From the NCBI RefSeq assembly GCF_021502575.1, contig NZ_JAKFGN010000002.1, positions 1,116,001 to 1,180,000 of the forward strand: DNA of 64,000 bases, written 5' to 3'. Under the pieces are notes generated by a model. The model saw only the letters and a program-made list of their open reading frames with translations. It did not search any database and was not told where the DNA came from. Positions 26,458 through 34,318 of the stretch are shown piece after piece. Source of the DNA: Bradyrhizobium sp. G127. GTDB taxonomy: Bacteria > Pseudomonadota > Alphaproteobacteria > Rhizobiales > Xanthobacteraceae. Made by a program: the position numbers and the translations under genes. The first letter of the stretch is position 1. Each line of letters begins with the position of its first letter.

Positions 26458-26486
26458 TTGTCATCCAGTCTTCATGATGCCGTCAT
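26458..26486 (+). promoter_or_regulatory. Pho-box-like triple repeat upstream of the hexapeptide transferase operon
   Basis: TTGTCAT (26458), TCTTCAT (26469) and CCGTCAT (26480) recur at exact 11-bp spacing on the plus strand, the geometry of multi-unit Pho boxes. It lies 82 bp upstream of the start at 26568. Together with the minus-strand element at 26383 it lets one intergenic region serve both phosphonate operons. Confidence 0.65.
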
Positions 26487-26567
26487 GCAATGTCCTGAAG
26501 AGACTGTTCGCCGTCTCATCGACCCCCGCCTTGGACAAGCCAATCCGTTTGCGAGATTCCCCTACTC

Positions 26568-27200
26568 ATGGCCGGTAAAGCCCTATCCATTCAACCACTC
26601 ATCGATCCAACCGCAAGGCTGCATGACAGCCACGCGGGAGCCTATTGCGAGATTGGCGCGCGAACCGTTCTGCACGAAGTCACGATGGGGGATTACTCTT
26701 ACGTTGTGAACGACAGCCAGATTGCCTACGCCACCATCGGAAAATTTTGCTCCATTGCGGCAATGACCCGGATCAATCCCGGCAATCACCCGATGCATCG
26801 CGCCGCGCAGGCGCATTTTTCCTATCGCACCAGCGCCTATTTTCCAGGTGAAGCCGACGATACGGACTTCTTCGCCTGGCGACGCAGTCATCATGTGACG
26901 TTCGGCCATGACGTCTGGATCGGTCACGGCGCTATCGTGCTGTCCGGCCGGAATATCGGCACCGGTGCCGTGGTCGCGGCCGGTGCGGTCGTCACCAAGG
27001 ACGTGCCGGACTACACCGTTGTTGGCGGAAACCCGGCGCGGCCGATCCGGCGGCGGTTTCCGGAACATGTCTCCGAGCAGTTGATCGCGCTGGCGTGGTG
27101 GGACTGGAGCCATGACCGGCTCCGCACCGCGCTGGCGGATTTCCGGAATCTGCCGGTCGAAGCCTTTGTCGAGAAATATAACAGCACCCTGGCCAGCTAA
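26568..27200 (+). CDS. Phosphonate-locus hexapeptide-repeat transferase
   Basis: 210 aa left-handed beta-helix protein: hexapeptide-like repeats in [20 protein letters not shown] and in [20 protein letters not shown], then [20 protein letters not shown]. The catalytic-type His/Asn region ([20 protein letters not shown]) resembles phn-linked acetyltransferases. It probably acylates a phosphonate or aminoalkylphosphonate before C-P lyase action; the substrate is not visible. First gene of the plus-strand phn unit under the Pho-box-like repeats. Confidence 0.88.
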   Translation: MAGKALSIQPLIDPTARLHDSHAGAYCEIGARTVLHEVTMGDYSYVVNDSQIAYATIGKFCSIAAMTRINPGNHPMHRAAQAHFSYRTSAYFPGEADDTDFFAWRRSHHVTFGHDVWIGHGAIVLSGRNIGTGAVVAAGAVVTKDVPDYTVVGGNPARPIRRRFPEHVSEQLIALAWWDWSHDRLRTALADFRNLPVEAFVEKYNSTLAS

Positions 27201-27234
27201 CCTGCGTTCCAGCGAAGGACATCGAAGCAAAGAC

Positions 27235-28434
27235 ATGAGACTCATGCCAGACATTTTGATCGAAGGCGGCCGGACATTGATTGGAGACGCACTTGAGGAT
27301 GCGTCCATTCACATCGCGCATGGGACAATTACCGAAGTGTCTTCGCGAGGCAGCGCGGCCTCATTGCGCCTCGACAGCCATGGCCTGATCGCCCTGCCCG
27401 GCATCGTCGACATGCACGGCGATGCCTTCGAGCGCCAGATGATGCCGCGCCCCGGCGTCGACTTCCCGGTCGATGTCGCTCTTGTCGACAGCGATCGCCA
27501 GGCCATCGCCAACGGCATCACGACGGTCTTTCACGCCACAACATGGTCATGGGAGCCCGGCCTGCGCGGTACCGAGAATGCGCATCGCCTGCTCGATGCC
27601 ATCGAAGGTATGCGGCCCCAACTGGCCGCCGACACGCGCTTTCATCTCCGGCAGGAGACTTTCAACCTCGACGCCGAGCCGACCATCGCCGAGTGGCTGA
27701 CCGCGGGCCGCGTCGATTTGCTCGCCTTCAACGATCACATGCATATGACGGCCGCGTCGATGAATAATCCCAAGAAGCGCGCCCGCATGGTGGAGCGCTC
27801 CGGTCTTGGCGAAACTGAGTTCGATCTGCTGGTCGAACGGGTGATGACCGGTGCGGACAAGGTTCCTGCATCCATCGCGCGGCTTGCCTCCATCGGCCGC
27901 GACAACGGCGTGCCGCTGCTGTCCCACGACGATGAATCGCCGGATCAGCGCACCCACTTCCGGTCGCTCGGTATCGCCGTCGCGGAATTTCCGATCAATG
28001 AGGCGACTGCACGCGCGGCGGTCGAAGGCGGCGACTTCACGGTGTTCGGCGCGCCAAACGTCGTGCGCGGCGGCAGCCACACCGGATGGATCAGCGCCGC
28101 GGAGATGGTGAGCAAGGGCCTGTGCTCGATTTTGGCCTCGGACTACTACTATCCAGCGCCTCTGCTCGCAGCGTTTAGGCTTGCTGCCGACGATATCCTG
28201 CCGCTGCCGCAGGCTTGGGCTCTGGTATCGCGCGCACCAGCTGCGGCGACCGAACTGCACGATCGCGGCCAGATTGCAGCCGGAAAACGCGCGGACATTT
28301 TATTGGTCGACGCAGGCGAACCACTGAGACCCCGTGTCGTCGCCGTGATCGCCGGCGGACGCATGGTCCATCTCACGGAGCCGCAGCGCATTTTATCGAC
28401 CTCTGCCGCCGAACGCAGGGTTGAACCCGCCTGA
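27235..28434 (+). CDS. phnM: Second PhnM-type amidohydrolase
   Basis: 399 aa from ATG 27235 (MRLMPDILIEGG); 27244 is an alternative. The family motifs PGIVDMHGDAFERQMMPRPG, LLSHDDESPD and FGAPNVVRGGSHTGWISAAE are intact, including the metal-binding His and Asp of HGD, but the first motif differs from HTDH of the other PhnM (16158). It may act on a different ribosyl-phosphonate intermediate or back up the first copy. It lies 34 bp after the hexapeptide transferase and 23 bp before the 2H-type gene. Confidence 0.93.
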   Translation: MRLMPDILIEGGRTLIGDALEDASIHIAHGTITEVSSRGSAASLRLDSHGLIALPGIVDMHGDAFERQMMPRPGVDFPVDVALVDSDRQAIANGITTVFHATTWSWEPGLRGTENAHRLLDAIEGMRPQLAADTRFHLRQETFNLDAEPTIAEWLTAGRVDLLAFNDHMHMTAASMNNPKKRARMVERSGLGETEFDLLVERVMTGADKVPASIARLASIGRDNGVPLLSHDDESPDQRTHFRSLGIAVAEFPINEATARAAVEGGDFTVFGAPNVVRGGSHTGWISAAEMVSKGLCSILASDYYYPAPLLAAFRLAADDILPLPQAWALVSRAPAAATELHDRGQIAAGKRADILLVDAGEPLRPRVVAVIAGGRMVHLTEPQRILSTSAAERRVEPA

Positions 28435-28457
28435 GCGGACAGCTACTCAGGGTTCGC

Positions 28458-29162
28458 ATGTCGCAATACCCCCGCTACGCCGTCTATTTCGTCCCGTCAG
28501 CCGATAGCACTCTCTATCGGTTCGGCGCGGGTCTGATCGGGTACGATGCCTATTCGGGGCAACCCCTTCCTTTCTCCGAAGGCATTGAAAGCGAGATTGA
28601 CGGCTGGAAACAGTTCACCGCCGATCCGCGAAAATATGGTTTTCATGCCACGTTGAAAGCCCCCATCTCTCTCGCCCCCGGCAAGACCGAAGACGAACTC
28701 GTGGCAGCGATGAGCGATTTCGCGCAGACGCCGCGAGCTATCCCGGTAATTGCGCCAACCGTTCGCGGCATTAGCAGCTTCGTCGCTATTACGCCGAATG
28801 ATTTCTGCGCCGAGTTGCAGAAGCTGGCCGACGATTGCGTCATTGCCTTCGACCAGTTCCGTGCGCCGCTGACAACAGCGGATCGCGAGCGCCGCAACGT
28901 GTCGGCGCTCAACAAACGGCAGGTCGCCTATCTGGATCGCTGGGGCTATCCTTACGTGCTAGAGGAATTCCGCTTTCACATGACGCTGGCCGGATCTCTT
29001 CCCGCGGAACGGCGAGCGCCGGTGCTGGATCTTCTTCAGCAGCGCTTTGGCGCGCTCGAACTAAAATCGATATCGATCGACCGGCTGGCATTGCTGCGCC
29101 AGAACGACGCAAGTTCCGGCTTCACCCTCATTTCGCTTTGGCCGTTGCGCGCAACCGTCTAA
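28458..29162 (+). CDS. DUF1045 phosphonate-locus protein, 2H-phosphoesterase-like
   Basis: 234 aa. Two H-x-T-L motifs are visible: KYGFHATLKAP (H63) and FRFHMTLAGS (H174), the paired catalytic signature of the 2H phosphoesterase superfamily, whose members often open 1,2- or 2,3-cyclic phosphates. DUF1045 proteins are usually found in phn loci. No phnP is present in this window, so it may open 5-phosphoribosyl 1,2-cyclic phosphate in its place. The fold is evident; the substrate is inferred. Confidence 0.85.
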   Translation: MSQYPRYAVYFVPSADSTLYRFGAGLIGYDAYSGQPLPFSEGIESEIDGWKQFTADPRKYGFHATLKAPISLAPGKTEDELVAAMSDFAQTPRAIPVIAPTVRGISSFVAITPNDFCAELQKLADDCVIAFDQFRAPLTTADRERRNVSALNKRQVAYLDRWGYPYVLEEFRFHMTLAGSLPAERRAPVLDLLQQRFGALELKSISIDRLALLRQNDASSGFTLISLWPLRATV

Positions 29163-29328
29163 AGCTCACTGCTTTTTACCGTTGTAATATCGTTATGACG
29201 CACCGCACGGTTGCCGGGTGACAGTCGCCTTGGGCACAAGCCCCACTCCGACTTATTCAATGACCTGAATACCGTTGTTCCGACGGTTAGCGCCCATGAC
29301 GCCCCGCTCGCAATGCAATAAAATTCGT

Positions 29329-29357
29329 AATCATCCGATGTTTAACATCGGATGATT
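29329..29357. promoter_or_regulatory. Perfect 29-bp palindrome, candidate autoregulatory operator
   Basis: Arms AATCATCCGATGTT (29329-29342) and AACATCGGATGATT (29344-29357) are exact complements around one T. FadR-type GntR proteins bind such AT-ATC-GAT palindromes. It covers a possible ATG at 29352, which argues that translation of the regulator starts further downstream. Confidence 0.75.
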
Positions 29358-29426
29358 GCAAGGCCTGATTACCCCGTGCTAGCGTTTTGCACGCCGCTCG
29401 AAGACGGCGACCGGGAGACTGAAACG

Positions 29427-30221
29427 TTGGCCAAGGCCGCTGCCAAGTTCATCGTCAAACGCGCAAAGCCCGGCCGCATTCATGCGGTGCTGTCCACGCT
29501 GGGCAGCGAGATCGCACGCGATCTGATTCCCACCGGAGCCGCGCTGCCGCCGGAACCCGAACTCGAAGCACGTTTCGGCGTAGGTCGCGGTGTTGTTCGC
29601 GAGGCGATCAAGACATTGGCCGCCAAGGGTCTCGTGAGCGTCGGTCCTCGCCATGGCACGCGCGTGTTGCCGCGCCACGACTGGAGCCTGCTGGATCGCG
29701 ACGTCCTGAACTGGCTGGTTGGGAAAGGCGCTCCGGATCGCGAACTGCTGCTGGAAATCCAGGAAGTGCGTTCGATCATCGAGCCGGCAGCAGCGGCTCT
29801 CGCGGCCGATCGGGCCACGAAATCAGACCGCGAGCGCATCAATGCCGCACTGACTGCGATGGAAACCTCCCACGACCAGATCAGCGCGATCGCCGCGGAC
29901 AAGGCCTTCCATCTCGCGATCCTCGACGCCACCCACAACCGGGTATTTCAAGGCTTCAGAGGCGCAATCGATACGATCCTGAGCACGGTATTTCTGGTTG
30001 CTGTCGGCAGTTCGGGCTGGTTCGATGACAATCTGCCTAATCACGCTGCCGTGGCGCGCGCCATCGATGAAGGCAGTTCCCGCAAGGCGCGGATCGCGAT
30101 GGATCAGGTGCTTGGCTTCACCCGATCCAAGCTGTCGAAGAAAAAGCCGGCCAGTAGCCGAGTCTCATCAGGCCCGCGCGCGGCCAAGCCGAAAATCAAG
30201 AGGAAACAAGATGTATCGTGA
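29427..30221 (+). CDS. FadR-type GntR (FCD) transcriptional regulator
   Basis: 264 aa from a TTG at 29427, chosen because GGGAG lies 9 nt upstream and because the in-frame ATG at 29352 falls inside the operator palindrome; the longer form would be 289 aa. Winged helix: LPPEPELEARFGVGRGVVRE then AIKTLAAKGLVSVGPRHGTR. The FCD domain carries EVRSIIEPAAAALAADRATK, DKAFHLAILDATHN and NHAAVARAID. The tail is Lys/Ser-rich. It ends 11 bp inside the cupin gene start and likely controls the whole cupin-SDR-ABC operon. Confidence 0.88.
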   Translation: MAKAAAKFIVKRAKPGRIHAVLSTLGSEIARDLIPTGAALPPEPELEARFGVGRGVVREAIKTLAAKGLVSVGPRHGTRVLPRHDWSLLDRDVLNWLVGKGAPDRELLLEIQEVRSIIEPAAAALAADRATKSDRERINAALTAMETSHDQISAIAADKAFHLAILDATHNRVFQGFRGAIDTILSTVFLVAVGSSGWFDDNLPNHAAVARAIDEGSSRKARIAMDQVLGFTRSKLSKKKPASSRVSSGPRAAKPKIKRKQDVS

Positions 30222-30708
30222 CATGAAGGGCTCGACCCATGTGCTCGCATCGCCGGAGATCGCGGTAGTGGCGATCCCGCAGGACGAGCGCGTCTGGGTC
30301 CCGCAGGCGCCCGACGTCTGGTTCAGGCCGCTGATGCTCAACACACGGCAGGGCCAGTGGTGCAACCTACTGCGCGTCCGCCGCTCCGGTGTACTGTCGC
30401 GGCATCTGCATCCGAACCCCGTTCATGGCTTCGTCCTTAAGGGAAAATGGTTCTATCGCGAGCACGAGTGGATCGCCACCGAAGGCTCCTATGTGTTTGA
30501 GCCGCCGGGCGAAATACATACGCTGGTAGTGCCGGAAGACACGCCTGAAATGATTACCTTCTTCAACATTCAGGGATCGATGGTCTATCTCGACGAGCAG
30601 AACAAGAACGTCGGCTATGAGGACGTGTTCACCAAGATCGATATGTGCCGCGCTCACTACGAAGCGAGCGGTCTCGGCCGCAACTACGTCGACCAGTTCG
30701 TGCGCTGA
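30211..30708 (+). CDS. Cupin protein of the 2,4'-dihydroxyacetophenone dioxygenase-like family
   Basis: 165 aa from ATG 30211, preceded by GAGG and overlapping the regulator end by 11 bp. Single cupin domain; metal-binding set in LSRHLHPNPVHGFVLKGKWF (HxH), Glu in EHEWIATEGSYVFEPPGE and a distal His in EIHTLVVPE. Proteins of this type include an Fe enzyme that cleaves the C-C bond of 2,4'-dihydroxyacetophenone, but many members have unknown substrates. Here it probably opens or cleaves the compound imported by the downstream ABC system. Confidence 0.8.
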   Translation: MYRDMKGSTHVLASPEIAVVAIPQDERVWVPQAPDVWFRPLMLNTRQGQWCNLLRVRRSGVLSRHLHPNPVHGFVLKGKWFYREHEWIATEGSYVFEPPGEIHTLVVPEDTPEMITFFNIQGSMVYLDEQNKNVGYEDVFTKIDMCRAHYEASGLGRNYVDQFVR

Positions 30709-31484
30709 TGATGGACGCCGCGACCATATCTCCCGAGATCACGTCCGCAGCCTGGGCGTCGATCTGGTATGCCGGCAAGCGCGTACTCGTGACCGGCGGC
30801 ACGTCGGGCATCGGCGCCGGGATCGCGCGCGGTTTCATCGAGGCCGGCGCAGACGTCACCGTCGCAGGTGTCGGTGACGCCGAGATTGCGGCGGCGGCTT
30901 CCGATCCAGTGTTGAGTAAAGCACGCGCGCATCGTCTCGACGTGCGCGACGGCGAGGCGGTCAAAGCCCTGATCGGCTCGCTCGACGACCTCGATGTGGT
31001 CGTCAATTGCGCCGGTATCATCCGCCGCGGCGAGGAACTCGATCCAGAGGTTTTTCAATCGGTGGTCGACATCAATCTCAATGGCACCATGCGCGTATGT
31101 GCGGCTGCGCGCCCGCTGCTGGCACGCTCCAACGGCGCGATTGTCAATCTCGCCTCCATGCTGTCGTTCTTTGGCGGCGGCTTTGTTCCCGGATATGCCG
31201 CGAGCAAGGGCGGCATCGCGCAACTGACCAAATCGCTCGCCATCGCCTATGCCGTGGATGGCATCCGCGTCAACGCGATTGCTCCGGGCTGGATCGCCAC
31301 GCCTCTCACCACGGCGCTGCAAGCTGACCCGGTACGGAGCCAGGTCATTCTTGACCGCACTCCACTGGGCCGCTGGGGCAAGCCCGCCGATCTGCTGGGC
31401 GGAGTCCTTTATTTGTGTTCGCCCACGGCTTCTTTCGTCACCGGGACCGTGCTCGTTATCGATGGAGGATATGCCATCGCGTGA
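30708..31484 (+). CDS. Short-chain dehydrogenase/reductase
   Basis: 258 aa from ATG 30708, overlapping the cupin stop by one base. Cofactor motif TGGTSGIGAGIARG, NCAG, catalytic Ser in VNLASMLSFFGG and intact YAASKGG (YxxxK). The C-terminal TGTVLVIDGGYAIA is standard. NAD(P)-linked oxidation or reduction of a hydroxyl or keto group on the cupin substrate or product is expected from the operon context. Confidence 0.9.
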   Translation: MMDAATISPEITSAAWASIWYAGKRVLVTGGTSGIGAGIARGFIEAGADVTVAGVGDAEIAAAASDPVLSKARAHRLDVRDGEAVKALIGSLDDLDVVVNCAGIIRRGEELDPEVFQSVVDINLNGTMRVCAAARPLLARSNGAIVNLASMLSFFGGGFVPGYAASKGGIAQLTKSLAIAYAVDGIRVNAIAPGWIATPLTTALQADPVRSQVILDRTPLGRWGKPADLLGGVLYLCSPTASFVTGTVLVIDGGYAIA

Positions 31485-31607
31485 CGATATGTGGCGACGT
31501 GACGCGCGGCAGCACGTTTGTTGGTAGCTAATCTCAAGGTGCTGGAAAACAAAGCGCCTGCAAGAAAGAACAAGAGTGATCGGAAACACCGGTCGCAGGG
31601 AGGTCAT

Positions 31608-32429
31608 GTGCTGGTCAGGCCCAGTCAGAAAGTTCAACCGAGATGGCTGACGCGAGGGATTAACTCCATCGCGGGCGCAGCAATGTTCGTCACGCCCCTG
31701 CTCGTTCTCGTGCTCGTCTGGGCCATCGTTGTTCCGCTGTTCCAGATCAACCCGCGGGTCTTTCCATCTGTGGGCGCAGTCGGTGCGGCCGCAATGGAGT
31801 CGATCCGCGACGGCACGCTGATCAACCACGTCGGCGCAAGTCTGTTACGGGTAGGCCTTGGGACGCTGATCGGTATCATCACCGCCGTGCCGCTCGGCAT
31901 CGCCATGGGCGTCAGCCCGGCCGTCTCTACCTTCCTGACGCCGTTGTTCCGCTTCTTCTCGGTACTGGCCGGTATCGCATGGATTCCCATTGCGACGCTG
32001 TGGTTCGGCTACGGCTTCGGCGCTATCATCTTCGTGATCTTCAATGCCGTATTCTTCGTAGTCGCCTACAACACGCTGCTCGGCGTCTCGACTATCCCGT
32101 ATGCACTGCGCAACGCGGCCGCCTCCCTGGGCGCAGGCCGCTGGGCGCTGCTGACACAGGTGCTGTTACCTGGCGCGTTGCCGAACATCGTTACCGGTAT
32201 CCGCACCGGACTCGGATTCGCATGGCGCGGGTTGATCGCCGCGGAGATGATCGCGACCAATGTCGGCCTCGGCTACATGCTGTTCGTCGCCCGCGATTTC
32301 TACCGCACCGAGGTGATCGTGCTTGGCATGATCGTTATCGGCGTACTCTGGCTGCTGATTGACCGCCTGCTGCTGGTTCCGCTTGAACGCTCGACCATCG
32401 AACGTTGGGGCATGGTGAGGCGCGCATGA
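31608..32429 (+). CDS. ABC transporter permease, nitrate/sulfonate/taurine type
   Basis: 273 aa from GTG 31608, supported by AGGGAGG four nt upstream; an earlier frame start at 31518 lacks this. Six-span permease with the coupling loop AAASLGAGRWALLTQVLLPG and ALPNIVTGIRTGLGFAWRGL, the SsuC/TauC pattern. It ends in an ATGA overlap with a second, similar permease, so the channel is probably a heterodimer. Confidence 0.9.
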   Translation: MLVRPSQKVQPRWLTRGINSIAGAAMFVTPLLVLVLVWAIVVPLFQINPRVFPSVGAVGAAAMESIRDGTLINHVGASLLRVGLGTLIGIITAVPLGIAMGVSPAVSTFLTPLFRFFSVLAGIAWIPIATLWFGYGFGAIIFVIFNAVFFVVAYNTLLGVSTIPYALRNAAASLGAGRWALLTQVLLPGALPNIVTGIRTGLGFAWRGLIAAEMIATNVGLGYMLFVARDFYRTEVIVLGMIVIGVLWLLIDRLLLVPLERSTIERWGMVRRA

Positions 32430-33232
32430 ACCTGATCCTGAAAGGCTGGAGCGCTTACACGCGGATGACCGTTCGCTGGCCGGGGGTCGCCGCCATCATT
32501 CCGTTCATTCCGGTGGTGCTGCTGTGGACCATAGTCTCGGAAGCCAGCGTATTTCCCCGCGCTTTCTTTCCCGGCCCTGGCGACGTCGTGCGCTCGTTTC
32601 TTTCGCTCACATATAAAGGCATCCTGCCAGACTATCTTCAGGACAGCCTGATCCGTCTGATCACCGGCGCTTCTGTCGGTATGGCACTCGGCATCCCACT
32701 GGGCATCCTGATCGGCACCAGCCGCTGGGCTCATCGCATCTGCTGGCCGGTGCTGCTGTTCTTTCAAGCTATCGGCGACATTGCGTGGCTACCGATCCTG
32801 CTGATCTGGTTCGGCTTCGGCCTCACTACCATGACCTTCGTCATCGTCTACACCGTGCTGTTTCCAGTGGTGCTTAACACCGTGCTCGGCGTTGAGTCCG
32901 TTCCGCGCGATCTCGGGCGCGCCGCACGCAGCCTCGGAGCATCCCCTGCGCGCGTTCTCTGGGAAGTGACATTGCCGGGAGCCCTGCCCAACATTATCAC
33001 GGGCCTACGCAATGGTCTGGGCTACGGCTGGCGCGCCCTGATCGCCGTGGAAATCATCGTCGGCACCAGCGGCATCGGCTTCATGATGTTCGATGCGCGC
33101 CGCGCCGGCTCCACCGTAGAGATCATTCTCGGCATGATCATTCTCGGACTGCTTTGGTACATCGTGGATGCCTGGATTCTCGCACCGATCGAGCGCGCGA
33201 CCGGCAAACGCTGGGGACTGGTAACATCATGA
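32426..33232 (+). CDS. ABC transporter permease, nitrate/sulfonate/taurine type (second)
   Basis: 268 aa from ATG 32426, overlapping the upstream stop (ATGA). Contains AARSLGASPARVLWEVTLPG and ALPNIITGLRNGLGYGWRAL, almost the same coupling loop as its partner. Membrane spans include ILLIWFGFGLTTMTFVIVYT. It overlaps the ATPase gene by 4 bp. The importer most likely carries a small organic anion for the cupin/SDR enzymes. Confidence 0.92.
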   Translation: MNLILKGWSAYTRMTVRWPGVAAIIPFIPVVLLWTIVSEASVFPRAFFPGPGDVVRSFLSLTYKGILPDYLQDSLIRLITGASVGMALGIPLGILIGTSRWAHRICWPVLLFFQAIGDIAWLPILLIWFGFGLTTMTFVIVYTVLFPVVLNTVLGVESVPRDLGRAARSLGASPARVLWEVTLPGALPNIITGLRNGLGYGWRALIAVEIIVGTSGIGFMMFDARRAGSTVEIILGMIILGLLWYIVDAWILAPIERATGKRWGLVTS

Positions 33233-33987
33233 ACACGCTGTCGATCCGCAATCTCGCAAAGACCTACTTCGACCCTTACGCCGGCGCGCATGTTAACGCC
33301 GTCCACGATGTCTCGCTCGACGTCGAACGGGGTGAATTCGTCTCCGTTGTCGGCCCATCCGGCTGCGGAAAAACCACGATCCTCAACATGATCGCTGGCT
33401 TCATTCCTCATTCCGGCGGAGAAATTCTCCTGAACGGCAAAGCGATCGACGGACCCGGCCCGGATCGTGGCGTCGTGTTCCAATCCTTCGCGCTATTTCC
33501 GTGGAAGACCGTACTCGACAATGTCGGCTTCGGTCCAAAGATGCGCGGAATTCCGAAAGCCGAGCGCGACAAGATCGCACATGAATACTTGGCGCTCGCG
33601 GGCTTGACCCATGCTGCCAATCGTTATCCCAACGAATTGTCCGGCGGCATGCAGCAGCGCGTCGGTGTCGTGCGCGCACTTGCCAACAATCCTGCCGTTC
33701 TCTTGATGGACGAGCCTTTCGCCGCGGTCGACGCACAGACTCGCATGACATTGCAGGAAGAACTCACGCGCATCTGGCAGGAGCGCCGTCCGACGGTAAT
33801 CTTCATCACCCATGACGTTGCCGAAGCGGTATTTCTGGCGAATCGCGTCGTCGTACTCTCGAAGGGGCGTGTGCTCGACCAAGTCAAGATCGACCTGCCG
33901 CGCCCACGCGTTTGGGATGACCTGATCGAAAACGATACCTTCAAGAAGCTATCCGCGCAGGTTCTGCATATGGTGCGCTCCGCATGA
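33229..33987 (+). CDS. ABC transporter ATPase, SsuB/TauB type
   Basis: 252 aa from ATG 33229. Walker A GPSGCGKTT, GVVFQSFALFPWKTVLDNV (Q-loop), signature LSGGMQQRVGVVRALANNP and Walker B AVLLMDEPFAAVDAQTR. This sequence style is typical of nitrate/sulfonate/taurine importers. Coupled by 4-bp overlaps to the permease before and the small membrane protein after. Confidence 0.95.
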   Translation: MNTLSIRNLAKTYFDPYAGAHVNAVHDVSLDVERGEFVSVVGPSGCGKTTILNMIAGFIPHSGGEILLNGKAIDGPGPDRGVVFQSFALFPWKTVLDNVGFGPKMRGIPKAERDKIAHEYLALAGLTHAANRYPNELSGGMQQRVGVVRALANNPAVLLMDEPFAAVDAQTRMTLQEELTRIWQERRPTVIFITHDVAEAVFLANRVVVLSKGRVLDQVKIDLPRPRVWDDLIENDTFKKLSAQVLHMVRSA

Positions 33988-34316
33988 GCCTCGCATCCGA
34001 AGCCCTGCGTTCGACCAAAGGCCGGGTTGTTCTCGGCGTGGTGGCCGCGTGGCTTGGATTTCAGCTGTGGCTGACGCTGGCTGCACCGGCGAAGATTTCG
34101 CCCCAACTCGCGGGCACCTCCGAGAAGGTCAACATCCAGATCGAACTGCCTTTCACGCCTGAGCGCTTTCACGTTCAGTCATTCCAGCAATATGGAAGGG
34201 TCGCCGGTGCAGACGACCATTCGATAGCACTCCGTGGCGTCAAACGAACGGATCTCAACGCGGTTGCCCGGCCTTACTGGGTGACGAGCGTGGGGCCGAT
34301 AAAAGAGGGAGGATAA
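33984..34316 (+). CDS. Small single-span membrane protein in the ABC operon, unknown function
   Basis: 110 aa. One hydrophobic segment at about residues 13-33 (GRVVLGVVAAWLGFQLWLTL), then a polar domain with NIQIELPFTPERFHVQSFQQ. The ATGA overlap with the ATPase and the 2-nt gap to the binding protein show that it is a genuine operon member. I recognise no family. It would place about 75 residues outside the membrane and could be an accessory subunit or membrane anchor for the importer. Confidence 0.75.
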   Translation: MSLASEALRSTKGRVVLGVVAAWLGFQLWLTLAAPAKISPQLAGTSEKVNIQIELPFTPERFHVQSFQQYGRVAGADDHSIALRGVKRTDLNAVARPYWVTSVGPIKEGG

Positions 34317-34318
34317 TA

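Noticed and set aside
30211-30708. Firm assignment as 2,4'-dihydroxyacetophenone dioxygenase
   Set aside because: Cupin metal ligands match, but the family is broad and no 4-hydroxyacetophenone pathway genes are seen.
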